This document shows positions 45,717-54,436 of a stretch of DNA of 64,000 nt, piece by piece. This stretch comes from Flavobacterium psychraerolatum (GTDB lineage Bacteria; Bacteroidota; Bacteroidia; Flavobacteriales; Flavobacteriaceae). The notes below the pieces were generated by a model. It had not been told where the DNA came from, did not search any database, and saw only the letters and a program-made list of their open reading frames with translations. The stretch is from positions 37,166 to 101,165 of the forward strand of contig NZ_JAOQMX010000007.1 of NCBI RefSeq assembly GCF_025960985.1. Direction: 5' to 3'. Within the stretch, counting starts at the first letter, position 1, and the number at the start of each line of letters is the position of its first letter. The position numbers and the translations under genes are program-made.

Positions 45717-46427
45717 ATGAACAAAATAGCGGCACTTCTAATTTTACTTACACTGTCCATCGAAGGTATAGCACAATCAGGAACTAATATGTTTGGGAAA
45801 GATCCTATAATACATCTTGAAAACTTTCAAAAACAAAGAGTTTACTTTGGATATTATCTAGGTTTTAATTCCTTCGATTTTAAGATAGACTACAAAAATA
45901 AACAACCTATAGATATATTAGTAAAAAAAACAACCGGTTTTAATGTAGGAATTGTAACCGATTTAAAACTTCAAAAACACATCAATCTGCGTTTTGAGCC
46001 GGGATTATATTATACAAAAAGAGATTTATCCTTCCCTGGGTTTCCAACTGAAGGAGAAACATTGCGAGAAGTAAGCAGTACCTATATACACTTACCTTTA
46101 CTATTGAAATTTTCTGCTCTTAGGACAGGAAATATCCGTCCATATCTTGTTGGCGGAATTTCCACAACATTAAACCTATCTAGCAATTCAAAATCTAAAG
46201 ATGATAACCTAGAGCAAACCTTCAGAGTAAAACCATGGACGTCAAGTTATGAGCTTGGTTTTGGAATTGATATTTTTTCAGAATATTTTATCTTCTCTCC
46301 CTCAATAAGAGGCTTATTTGGTTTAAAAGATGAATTAATAAGAGATAATGATCCAAACAGTAAATGGACAGGAAACATAGACTCCATGAAAAGCAGAGCG
46401 ATTTTAATCAACTTTACTTTTCATTAA
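45717..46427 (+). CDS. porT: PorT, type IX secretion / gliding motility protein
   Basis: The frame begins at 45654 inside ubiE, but the ATG at 45717 starts a good signal peptide (MNKIAALLILLTLSIEGIAQS), leaving 236 residues. The chain is an outer-membrane-type barrel: FGYYLGFNSFDFKIDYKN, GIVTDLKLQKHINLRFEPGLYYTKRDL, LLKFSALRTGNIRPYLVGGIS. Sequence and position after ubiE match PorT, required for type IX secretion in Flavobacterium and Porphyromonas. Confidence 0.85.
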   Translation: MNKIAALLILLTLSIEGIAQSGTNMFGKDPIIHLENFQKQRVYFGYYLGFNSFDFKIDYKNKQPIDILVKKTTGFNVGIVTDLKLQKHINLRFEPGLYYTKRDLSFPGFPTEGETLREVSSTYIHLPLLLKFSALRTGNIRPYLVGGISTTLNLSSNSKSKDDNLEQTFRVKPWTSSYELGFGIDIFSEYFIFSPSIRGLFGLKDELIRDNDPNSKWTGNIDSMKSRAILINFTFH

Positions 46428-46435
46428 CTTTTGTT

Positions 46436-47164
46436 TTATAGTGACCTTCTAAACTCACTCAGAATAATTGCTGTTGCCGTGGCTACATTCAAACTTTCTG
46501 TTTGTTGTAAGTCTCCATAACGAGGAATTGTAAGTCTATTGGTCACTATTTTTTCGATTTCTGATGAAATTCCATTAGCCTCGTTGCCCATTACAATGAT
46601 TCCTTCTTGAGGTAAACTTGTTTTATAAATTGAATTACTATCCATAAAAGTACCAAAAATTGCCTTGGTAGATTGCTTTAGATATGTATTTAAATCAACA
46701 TAATTGACATTTACCCTAGAAATAGATCCCATTGTAGCTTGCACCACTTTTGGATTATAGATATCAACTGTTTCTGTAGAGCACAATAATTGTTTGACCC
46801 CAAACCAATCACACAATCGAAGAATTGTCCCCATATTTCCAGGATCCCTAATCGCATCCAAGGCCAGTATTAATCCAGATTCAACAATAGGTTGCTCTTC
46901 TGGCATTTTGAAAATTGCCAAGCAACTATTGGGAGTTGCGAGGGCAGATATTTTTTTCAAATCGGCTTCATCCGTTATGGTTTTATTTATTACGGAAACG
47001 TCTGAAAAATCATTTTTGGTCGTGTACAAATGAACTAGATCAAAATTAGAATTCAATAATTCCTGAACCCCTTTTACCCCTTCAGCAATAAACATTTGAT
47101 GAGCAATTCGATACTTTTTCTGCTGTAAACTTGTTATAAGTTTGATTTGGTTTTTACTAACCAT
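46436..47164 (-). CDS. TrmH/SpoU family RNA 2'-O-methyltransferase
   Basis: The open frame extends to 47359, but the ATG at 47164 (MVSKNQIKLITSLQQKKYR) matches the family start, giving 242 residues. An N-terminal substrate-binding domain (FIAEGVKGVQELL) is followed by a SPOUT knot with motifs LDAIRDPGNMGTILRLCDWFG, IIVMGNEANGISSEI and LTIPRYGDLQQTESLNVATATAIIL. It methylates a ribose in tRNA or rRNA; the target is unknown. It is divergent from the TamL gene, and the two starts are only 37 nt apart. Confidence 0.92.
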   Translation of the reverse strand: MVSKNQIKLITSLQQKKYRIAHQMFIAEGVKGVQELLNSNFDLVHLYTTKNDFSDVSVINKTITDEADLKKISALATPNSCLAIFKMPEEQPIVESGLILALDAIRDPGNMGTILRLCDWFGVKQLLCSTETVDIYNPKVVQATMGSISRVNVNYVDLNTYLKQSTKAIFGTFMDSNSIYKTSLPQEGIIVMGNEANGISSEIEKIVTNRLTIPRYGDLQQTESLNVATATAIILSEFRRSL

Positions 47165-47173
47165 AAAAATATG

Positions 47174-47181
47174 TACTTTTG
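47174..47181 (+). promoter_or_regulatory. -7 promoter element of the TamL gene
   Basis: TACTTTTG fits TAnnTTTG in the 37-nt gap between two divergent starts and forces the TamL start to be downstream of about 47187. Confidence 0.6.
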
Positions 47182-47201
47182 AATTAAATATTTTAGAACA
47201 C

Positions 47202-49757
47202 TTGAGAAAACTTTCTACAAAAATATCATTTATTATTCTATTAGGAATATTAATCGTTGCCTGTAACGCCGAAAAAAGAGTTCCAGTTGGAAAACTCCTG
47301 CTTACAAAAAACAAAATTCTTGTGAATGGGAAGAATACAACAGAGGAAAATGTCACCAATCAAATATACCAAAAACCAAACGGAAAACTCCTTGGATACC
47401 CTTTACGATTGAATTTATACAACCTTGCCAACCTTAATCCAGACTCAACTTATCAAGCCAAATTCACAGCAAATCCAAAAAAATATGAACGCAAATCAAA
47501 ATGGTTATCTGCCAAACAGGTAAATCGTTTGGGTAAATCATTCTGGTATCACGGTATTCATGATTTTTTAAAAAAAACGGGGGAACCACCAGTAATCATC
47601 GATACAATAAAATCCATAAAATCTGTTTCGAGGTTAAAATATTACTATTTTAACAATGGGTATTTCAAAGTAAAAGCCAATTACGAGCTTGATAGTCTAA
47701 AACCCAAACGAGGTGAAATACGCTATACTATCACCACAGGAAAACCATACTTGCTAGACACTTTAAAAACCTCTATTACTACACCTGTACTAGACTCTTT
47801 ATACAATGCAACAAAGGCTTTAAGCTTTTTAAAGACAGGAACACAGTTTAAAACAGAAAATTTTGAAGAAGAAAAGATTCGTATAACTACACTTTTCAGA
47901 AACAATGGGGTATACTACTTCCAACCCACATACATGAACTATGATATTGATACCATTCAAAAAGAAGACAAAGCGAATGTAAACCTTATTATTAATAATT
48001 ATTCATACCAAGATCAAGACTCTACAAAAACAAAACCTTTCAAGAGGTATAAAATTAGCGATGTAAATATTTATCCAGACTATACTGCGAACAACAATAG
48101 TAAACCTATAAAGGATAGTGTATCCTATAAAAATTTTAATTTGTATAGCCACGAAAAGCTACAGTACAAACCGCATGCTATTACCGATGGTATTTTTATT
48201 AATAAAGGATCTTATTTCGCAGATTCAAAAACCGTCTTAACAACCAGATACTTAAGCAATCTTAAGGTTTTTAATTATCCAATAATTCAATATGAAATTG
48301 ATAAAAGAGATACGACCTCTAGCTCCTTAATTGCAAAAATATATCTAACTCCTAGAAAAAAATATAGCTTTGGCGCCTCCGCAGATGTAACACATTCCAA
48401 CATACAAGATATCGGAATCGCTTTTAGCCCTACTCTTTCTATTCGAAACTTATTTAAAGGTGCAGAAACCTTGGAGATTTCCGCAAGAGCCAATCTAGGA
48501 TCATCAAAAGATTTAGCCAACCCAAAAAATCAATTTTTCAATGTATCCGAGTACGGACTAGATTTTAAATTAAATTTCCCTCGAATATTCATGCCTTTTG
48601 GTACAGAAAAAGTAATACCCAAAAGCATGATACCTTCGACTTTGATTGCCATTGGTTTTTCGAGACAAACAAACATTGGTCTTGACAAAGAAAATTTCAC
48701 AGGTGCTTTTGCATACAATTGGACTCCCAAGAAAAACAATACCGCACGTTTTGACTTTCTTAATGCTCAATTTGTACGAAACTTAAACCCTAACAACTAT
48801 TTTAATGTTTATGGTTCCTCCTATAATGCATTAAATTCTATTGGAAAAACATATAACATAGACGCAACAAACCTTGATAGTAATGGAAATTTATCCATTC
48901 AGAATGGTACTTCTGCATTTACATCAGATGTAATCAATGGAAAAACAGCACTAACAACTACCGATGATGAATACAAATCGGTAAAAAGTATTGAGGAACG
49001 ACGCGTGAGATTAACCGAAAACTCATTTATACTATCCACAAGTTTCACTTTTTCTAAAACAACAAAAACAGACCTTCAAGATAATACCTTCTACCATGTT
49101 AAGACAAAAATAGAATCTGCTGGTTCACTTTTATCAATGATTGCAAGGGCAACAGACCTTCATTACAACTCTAATGGAAACTACGAATTATTCAATTTGG
49201 AATACTCGGAATACATAAAAACAGAATTTGATTACATTAAACACTGGGACTTAACCAAAGAGAAAGTCTTGGCTGTACGATCCTTTTTCGGAATAGCAAT
49301 TCCTTTTGGGAACTCCAAAAATATACCTTTTTCACGAAGTTATTTTGCGGGAGGATCCAATGACAATCGTGCTTGGCAACCTTATAGTCTAGGACCAGGA
49401 AGCAGTGGAGCCACAAATGACTTTAACGAAGCCAACATGAAGATTGCTTTGAGTGCCGAATTTCGATTTAAAATCTTAGGACAATTAAAAGGGGCACTTT
49501 TTGCTGATGCAGGAAACATTTGGAATGTGCTAGATAATGTTACAGATGAAAAATACACTTTCACAAGTATAAAGAGTTTAGAAAAAATAGCATTAGGTAC
49601 AGGATTTGGATTACGATACGACTTAAGTTTTTTCATTGTACGTTTTGATTTTGGATTCAAAACCTTCAATCCAGCCTATAATTCGGGTCAAAAATGGTTT
49701 AAAGAATTGAATATTTCTAAATCTGTGGTAAATTTTGGTATCAATTACCCCTTCTAA
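47202..49757 (+). CDS. tamL: BamA/TamA family outer-membrane lipoprotein (TamL-like)
   Basis: The first ATG of this frame (47142) lies upstream of the promoter and inside the divergent gene. The TTG at 47202 is therefore taken as start, yielding MRKLSTKISFIILLGILIVAC, a lipoprotein signal with lipobox cysteine at about residue 21; 851 residues in all. POTRA-like domains follow (about 50-350), then an Omp85 barrel to the C-terminal phenylalanine (NFGINYPF). Blocks SFFGIAIPFGNSKNIPFSRSYFAGGSNDNRAW and FADAGNIWNV are typical of the Omp85 family. It probably inserts or exports envelope components. The lipoprotein form is characteristic of Bacteroidota. Confidence 0.88.
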   Translation: MRKLSTKISFIILLGILIVACNAEKRVPVGKLLLTKNKILVNGKNTTEENVTNQIYQKPNGKLLGYPLRLNLYNLANLNPDSTYQAKFTANPKKYERKSKWLSAKQVNRLGKSFWYHGIHDFLKKTGEPPVIIDTIKSIKSVSRLKYYYFNNGYFKVKANYELDSLKPKRGEIRYTITTGKPYLLDTLKTSITTPVLDSLYNATKALSFLKTGTQFKTENFEEEKIRITTLFRNNGVYYFQPTYMNYDIDTIQKEDKANVNLIINNYSYQDQDSTKTKPFKRYKISDVNIYPDYTANNNSKPIKDSVSYKNFNLYSHEKLQYKPHAITDGIFINKGSYFADSKTVLTTRYLSNLKVFNYPIIQYEIDKRDTTSSSLIAKIYLTPRKKYSFGASADVTHSNIQDIGIAFSPTLSIRNLFKGAETLEISARANLGSSKDLANPKNQFFNVSEYGLDFKLNFPRIFMPFGTEKVIPKSMIPSTLIAIGFSRQTNIGLDKENFTGAFAYNWTPKKNNTARFDFLNAQFVRNLNPNNYFNVYGSSYNALNSIGKTYNIDATNLDSNGNLSIQNGTSAFTSDVINGKTALTTTDDEYKSVKSIEERRVRLTENSFILSTSFTFSKTTKTDLQDNTFYHVKTKIESAGSLLSMIARATDLHYNSNGNYELFNLEYSEYIKTEFDYIKHWDLTKEKVLAVRSFFGIAIPFGNSKNIPFSRSYFAGGSNDNRAWQPYSLGPGSSGATNDFNEANMKIALSAEFRFKILGQLKGALFADAGNIWNVLDNVTDEKYTFTSIKSLEKIALGTGFGLRYDLSFFIVRFDFGFKTFNPAYNSGQKWFKELNISKSVVNFGINYPF

Positions 49758-49771
49758 TGCTATTTAATTCT

Positions 49772-49779
49772 TATTTTTG
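49772..49779 (+). promoter_or_regulatory. -7 promoter element of fbaA
   Basis: TATTTTTG fits TAnnTTTG 43 nt before the fbaA ATG. Confidence 0.6.
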
Positions 49780-49822
49780 CAGTCTTAAACTAAAAACTAG
49801 AAGTAACTAAAAACATTTTAAA

Positions 49823-50890
49823 ATGGCACACAACATCAAACCCGGCGTAGCTACAGGAGATCAAGTTCAAGAAATTTTCAACTATGCAAAAGAAAAAGGT
49901 TTTGCTCTTCCTGCGGTAAACGTAACAGGTTCAAGCACTATCAACGGAGTTCTAGAAACGGCAGCAAAATTAAATGCTCCAGTTATTATTCAATTTTCAA
50001 ACGGTGGAGCTCAATTCAACGCTGGAAAAGGATTATCTAATGCAGGTGAAAAATCAGCTATCGCAGGTGGTATCGCAGGTGCAAAACACGTACATGCTCT
50101 TGCAGCAGCTTACGGAGCAACTGTAATTTTACACACTGATCACTGTGCGAAAAAATTATTACCTTGGATCGATGGTTTATTAGATGCATCAGAAGAGCAT
50201 TTTGCTGCAACAGGAAAACCATTGTTTAGCTCTCACATGATTGATTTATCTGAAGAGCCAATCGAAGAAAACATCGAAATTTGCAAAGGTTACCTAGCTC
50301 GTATGAGTAAAATGGGAATGACTTTGGAAATCGAATTAGGAATCACTGGTGGTGAAGAAGATGGTGTTGACAACTCTGACGTTGATAGCTCTAAATTATA
50401 CACTCAACCAGAAGAAGTATCATTTGCTTATGAAGAATTATCTAAAATAAGCCCTAAATTTACTATCGCTGCAGCTTTTGGAAACGTTCACGGAGTATAC
50501 AAGCCAGGTAACGTAAAATTAACTCCAAAAATTCTTAAAAACTCTCAAGATTTCGTTCAAAAGAAATTCAACACAGGTAACAACCCAGTTGACTTCGTTT
50601 TCCACGGTGGATCAGGTTCTACAGTAGAAGAGATCAGAGAAGGAATTAGCTATGGTGTTATCAAAATGAACATTGATACTGACTTGCAGTTTGCATACAC
50701 AGAAGGTATCCGTGACTACATGGTGAAAAACATCGACTATTTGAAAACTCAAATTGGTAACCCAGAAGGAAGTGATGTTCCTAACAAAAAATATTACGAC
50801 CCAAGAAAATGGATTCGTGAAAGTGAAGTAACATTCAACACAAGACTTGAGCAAGCATTTGCTGACTTAAACAATGTGAATACACTATAA
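49823..50890 (+). CDS. fbaA: Class II fructose-bisphosphate aldolase
   Basis: The 355-residue zinc enzyme splits fructose 1,6-bisphosphate in glycolysis. Zinc and catalytic blocks are visible: LHTDHCAKKLLPW (about 105-117), EIELGITGGEEDGVDN (172-187), GNVHGVY and DFVFHGGSGSTVEEI (about 257-271). The codon use is strikingly regular, as in highly expressed genes. It is followed by a long hairpin spacer and accD. Confidence 0.96.
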   Translation: MAHNIKPGVATGDQVQEIFNYAKEKGFALPAVNVTGSSTINGVLETAAKLNAPVIIQFSNGGAQFNAGKGLSNAGEKSAIAGGIAGAKHVHALAAAYGATVILHTDHCAKKLLPWIDGLLDASEEHFAATGKPLFSSHMIDLSEEPIEENIEICKGYLARMSKMGMTLEIELGITGGEEDGVDNSDVDSSKLYTQPEEVSFAYEELSKISPKFTIAAAFGNVHGVYKPGNVKLTPKILKNSQDFVQKKFNTGNNPVDFVFHGGSGSTVEEIREGISYGVIKMNIDTDLQFAYTEGIRDYMVKNIDYLKTQIGNPEGSDVPNKKYYDPRKWIRESEVTFNTRLEQAFADLNNVNTL

Positions 50891-50897
50891 AAATCAT

Positions 50898-50958
50898 GAA
50901 TTATGAGTTGTGAATAGTCAAGCCTCTTGCCTATTTCACAACTCATAACTTATAATTC
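50898..50958. repeat. Long inverted repeat of TTATGAGTT units between fbaA and accD
   Basis: GAATTATGAGTTGTGAATAG (50898-50917) faces CTATTTCACAACTCATAA (50931-50948), forming a stem of nearly 20 bp around a 13-nt loop. Further TTATAATTCATAAC units follow on the right. It belongs to the AACTTATAACTTAT-type simple repeats seen after cysN. No run of T follows, so it is not a classic terminator. Confidence 0.7.
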
Positions 50959-50978
50959 ATAACTTTTAATTAACTGAT

Positions 50979-51833
50979 ATGGCTTGGTTTAAACGACAAG
51001 AAAAGGGAATCACTACTGCTACCGAAGACAAAATGGATGTTCCAAAAGGACTATGGTACAAATCTCCTACCGGTAAAATCATTGATGCTGACGAATTAGA
51101 ACGTAACTTATTCGTAAGTCCAGAAGATGGTTTTCATGTAAGAATAGGTAGTGCAACTTATTTTGATATTTTATTCGATAACAATGAATTTGTAGAATTG
51201 GATAAAAATCTAACTTCCAAAGACCCTTTGAACTTTGTTGACACAAAGAAATACTCAGACCGTCTGAAACAAGTTACCGAAAAAACCAAACTAAAAGACG
51301 CCGTACGTACAGGAGTTGGAAAGTCAAAAGGAAAAGATTTAGTAATTTGTTGCATGGACTTCGCCTTCATTGGTGGATCTATGGGCGCTGTTGTGGGAGA
51401 AAAAATCGCAAGAGGAATTGACCACGCCATCAAAAACAGATTACCATTTGTGATGATTTCTAAATCAGGTGGAGCACGTATGATGGAAGCTGCTTATTCT
51501 TTAATGCAATTAGCCAAAACATCTGTAAAACTAGCACAATTGGCAGAAGCTAAATTACCTTATATCTCTCTATGTACCGATCCTACAACAGGAGGAACTA
51601 CCGCTTCTTACGCCATGCTGGGAGATATTAATATCGCAGAGCCCGGAGCTTTAATAGGCTTCGCAGGACCACGTGTAGTGCGAGACACTACAGGTAAAGA
51701 CTTACCCGAAGGCTTTCAAACCTCCGAGTTTTTACTAGAACATGGTTTCTTAGACTTTATAACCGCTAGAAAAGAATTGAAAGACAAAATTAATTTGTAT
51801 ATCGATTTAATTCAAAACAACGAACTTAGATAA
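50979..51833 (+). CDS. accD: Acetyl-CoA carboxylase carboxyltransferase beta subunit, lacking zinc-ribbon cysteines
   Basis: The 284-residue protein transfers carboxyl to acetyl-CoA with AccA, the first step of fatty acid synthesis. The crotonase-like core is intact ([63 protein letters not shown]). In most AccD proteins the N-terminus holds a C-x2-C...C-x2-C zinc ribbon; here those places read KSPTGK and FVSPEDGFH, and the first 100 residues hold no cysteine. The rest of that segment still aligns ([20 protein letters not shown]), so the fold may persist without zinc. A terminator follows. Confidence 0.93.
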   Translation: MAWFKRQEKGITTATEDKMDVPKGLWYKSPTGKIIDADELERNLFVSPEDGFHVRIGSATYFDILFDNNEFVELDKNLTSKDPLNFVDTKKYSDRLKQVTEKTKLKDAVRTGVGKSKGKDLVICCMDFAFIGGSMGAVVGEKIARGIDHAIKNRLPFVMISKSGGARMMEAAYSLMQLAKTSVKLAQLAEAKLPYISLCTDPTTGGTTASYAMLGDINIAEPGALIGFAGPRVVRDTTGKDLPEGFQTSEFLLEHGFLDFITARKELKDKINLYIDLIQNNELR

Positions 51834-51837
51834 ATAA

Positions 51838-51864
51838 AATCCCGAGCAATCGGGATTTTTTTTG
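51838..51864 (+). terminator. Terminator of accD
   Basis: AATCCCGA / TCGGGATT with a 4-nt loop and a long T run. Confidence 0.92.
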
Positions 51865-53300
51865 GTATTATACTCCACAAAACATCAGTATATATTTTAC
51901 CAATAGGAGAGAACTATTTCTTTCCCAAGGACATCCCTCCAGCTTTAAGCCATACTTCCTGCATTGACTATTGCCATACAAAACGAAACTACTTTGATCA
52001 ACGCTTGTGATATTGATATTTTCTCAAAACACAATTTAAAAGAATAATTTACCTACTTGAAAAATCTAAACAAAACAATACCTAAAAACTGTTTTACTAG
52101 ATTCGTAAATTAACTTCATCAGAAGGGACAAGCAGAAAGACAAGCTTGTATAAGCAAACTAAAATTTAACACTAGAAAACCTCTCAGAAAGGGTGATAAC
52201 GCAACATTGACAACCACTTCACAAACCTGTTTGCATTCAGTCGAAAACCAGCAATTTCAAAATACCTGCCAACAAGTTAAGACAACGAAATCAAAGAAAA
52301 TTTCAAATACTTCACAAAATTGTCGGCAATAGGAATAAGTAGTTTTAAAAAACAAAAACAGTAGTAACATTCTTAACAATCACTGAACTTATAATTCAGT
52401 TCTATCGATTAACAAAAAATATTTATACAGGATTTTCCGGATAGATCAGCGTAATCCCTTACTTAGTAAAAAATTTATTTAGCAAAAGTACAGGCTCCAT
52501 TTTACGGTATCTAACCTGTATTGTAAGTCCCTTTTTATTTTACACTTGGAAACAAATACATATTATCAAAATATCACACAAATTAATTACCAACAAATCC
52601 GAAAATCTAAACAAACTATTACCCCAAAGAACCTTTAAAAAACTACAAGCAAAATAGCCCGAAAGATTAATAAATACTAGGAACTTTTCTATAAAAATTT
52701 AAAACAATACAAGAGAAAAAAAAGAAAAACGATTAGACTAAAAATAAATGAATGAAAAAAAAATCATTATTTTGGTAAGAAATCAAATTAGAAGAAATCA
52801 AATTCAATCAATAAAGTTAGCATTTTGTGAAATCTTAAAAGCAAAAACAATACAAATTTCAAGAAACACAACATAACTAAGTAGAAAACGATCTGGACAA
52901 AAACAGCTTTTCAATGGACATTTTAGTATTTATTAGACTCACATATTTACGAATAACCTTAGCAAACCAGTCTATTTACTTATAAATCAAACCTTAAAAG
53001 CAATCCTACTTTTACCAAAAGACAATACCTATAAACAACCATCAAAACCATACTAATTAAATTAAGATGTTTGCGACAATTGTTATTTAGCTTTAAGCAT
53101 TAAACTTCACCTTCTACTATACCTTTATCATTGGATACATAAATTACTAACTTACAAATGACTAAATTCTAAACAAATATTCCGATACTACTACCTCATT
53201 AGTAGGCAATTATAGAATATAGTTTCACCAAAATTATTTAATATTTTGTATGGATTAAAATCATAAATAAACCAGTCACCACTTAAGAATAAATAAACAA
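51865..53300. other. Long stretch with no recognisable gene
   Basis: About 1.4 kb, very AT-rich, with A clearly exceeding T on the plus strand. All frames are broken; the longest plausible frame, about 42 codons from an ATG at 52752, is low-complexity lysine/isoleucine/asparagine and not convincing. Small hairpins occur (ACTGAA/TTCAGT at 52382-52400; ACAGG/CCTGT near 52491-52520), but no tRNA, CRISPR or IS ends are seen. It could be a decayed gene, a noncoding RNA locus or a structural region. Confidence 0.6.
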
Positions 53301-53302
53301 CA

Positions 53303-53329
53303 AAAAACCCACTCGATTGAGTGGGTTTT
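53303..53329 (-). terminator. Terminator of tRNA-Phe copy 1
   Basis: ACCCACTC / GAGTGGGT with a 4-nt loop directly after the tRNA on the minus strand, followed by T. Confidence 0.85.
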
Positions 53330-53330
53330 G

Positions 53331-53403
53331 TGGTACCTCCAGGGTTCGAACCAGGGACACATGGATTTTCAGTCCATTGCTCTACCAACTGAGCTAAGGT
53401 ACC
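53331..53403 (-). tRNA. tRNA-Phe (anticodon GAA), copy 1
   Basis: The minus strand folds as a cloverleaf: acceptor GGTACCT/AGGTACC, D arm with AGCTCAGTTGGTAGAGC, anticodon stem ATGGA/TCCAT with loop CTGAAAA (anticodon GAA), and T arm with GGTTCGAACCC. Discriminator A; CCA is not encoded. A promoter-like TATATTTG lies just upstream. Confidence 0.96.
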
Positions 53404-53499
53404 GTGCTTATTGCGAGTGCAAATATAAGATGTTTTTTGGTTTATCCAAGTTTGTTTTGATTTTATGTAAAAAAAAATAGTTCAAAAAAAATTAAAACA

Positions 53500-53528
53500 A
53501 AAAACCCACTAATTTCTTAGTGGGTTTT
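53500..53528 (-). terminator. Terminator of tRNA-Phe copy 2
   Basis: CCCACTAA / TTAGTGGG with a T run on the minus strand, right after the tRNA and before the upstream region of copy 1. Confidence 0.85.
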
Positions 53529-53529
53529 G

Positions 53530-53602
53530 TGGTACCTCCAGGGTTCGAACCAGGGACACATGGATTTTCAGTCCATTGCTCTACCAACTGAGCTAAGGTA
53601 CC
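53530..53602 (-). tRNA. tRNA-Phe (anticodon GAA), copy 2
   Basis: Identical in sequence to copy 1, again with its own TATATTTG-type element about 20 nt upstream and its own terminator. The upstream 28 nt are also nearly the same, so the duplicated unit includes the promoter. Confidence 0.96.
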
Positions 53603-53701
53603 GTGCTTATTGCGAGTGCAAATATAAGGTGTTTTTTCGTTTCAACAATACATTTTTTTAAAAAAATGTATTCGTATCTTCGCATAATCAAAATTTAAAA
53701 T

Positions 53702-54436
53702 ATGATTCTTACCATTGACGTAGGCAATACCCGAATTAAAGCAGCTGTTTTTGAAGTAGATACTATTTTAGAGGTATTTGTTTTCGATAAAAAAGAACTT
53801 AAAAAAAAAATTACTTTCATTTTAAAAAAGTACGAAAAATGCGACTACTTAGTCGTTTCCTCAGTTACAGAAATAGAAAAACAATCATTTTTAATTTTCG
53901 AAAATGAGATAAAAGTACATTTTGTATCTCATAACGATCAATTTCCTTTTATCAATTCGTACGAAACGCCAAAGACATTAGGGATTGACCGCATGGTACT
54001 TGCTTCGGGAGCCGTTTTGAAATATCCTAAACAAAATAGATTAATTATAGACGCAGGCACCTGCATTACTTATGATTACATAAACGACCAAGATCACTAT
54101 CTAGGAGGCGCCATAAGTCCCGGAATACAACTGAGATACAAAGCCCTACACGAATATACTTCCAAATTACCTTCACTAGAATTAAGTGAACCAAACTCAT
54201 ACATTGGCTCCTCTACTACATCATCGATTCATTCTGGAGTAGTAAATGGACTGGTCTATGAAATAAAGGGTTTCATAGAGGAATATAGCCAGAATAACTT
54301 AAACTTTATAATAATTTTAACGGGTGGAGATACAGTTTTTTTGGCTAAACGATTAAAAAATACCATATTTGCCAATTCAAATTTCCTTTTAGAGAGTTTG
54401 AATCAAACTTTTCAATATAAAATCAAAAATGATTAA
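53702..54436 (+). CDS. coaX: Type III pantothenate kinase
   Basis: The 244-residue enzyme phosphorylates pantothenate, the first step of coenzyme A synthesis. The ASKHA-fold motifs are clear: DVGNTRIK (6-13), the TLGIDRMVLASGA block (about 93-105), DAGTCITYDYI (about 118-128) and GGAISPGIQLRYKAL. Its 3' end overlaps the next gene by 8 nt, starting an envelope-related run. Confidence 0.95.
   Translation: MILTIDVGNTRIKAAVFEVDTILEVFVFDKKELKKKITFILKKYEKCDYLVVSSVTEIEKQSFLIFENEIKVHFVSHNDQFPFINSYETPKTLGIDRMVLASGAVLKYPKQNRLIIDAGTCITYDYINDQDHYLGGAISPGIQLRYKALHEYTSKLPSLELSEPNSYIGSSTTSSIHSGVVNGLVYEIKGFIEEYSQNNLNFIIILTGGDTVFLAKRLKNTIFANSNFLLESLNQTFQYKIKND

Noticed and set aside
52752..52877. 42-codon ORF in the gene-free stretch (starts MNEKKIIILVRNQ)
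   Set aside because: Low-complexity composition, no neighbouring promoter or terminator; chance is sufficient.
53191..53388. 65-codon minus-strand ORF over the first tRNA-Phe
   Set aside because: Most of it is the translation of the tRNA gene and its terminator; the tRNA fold is certain.
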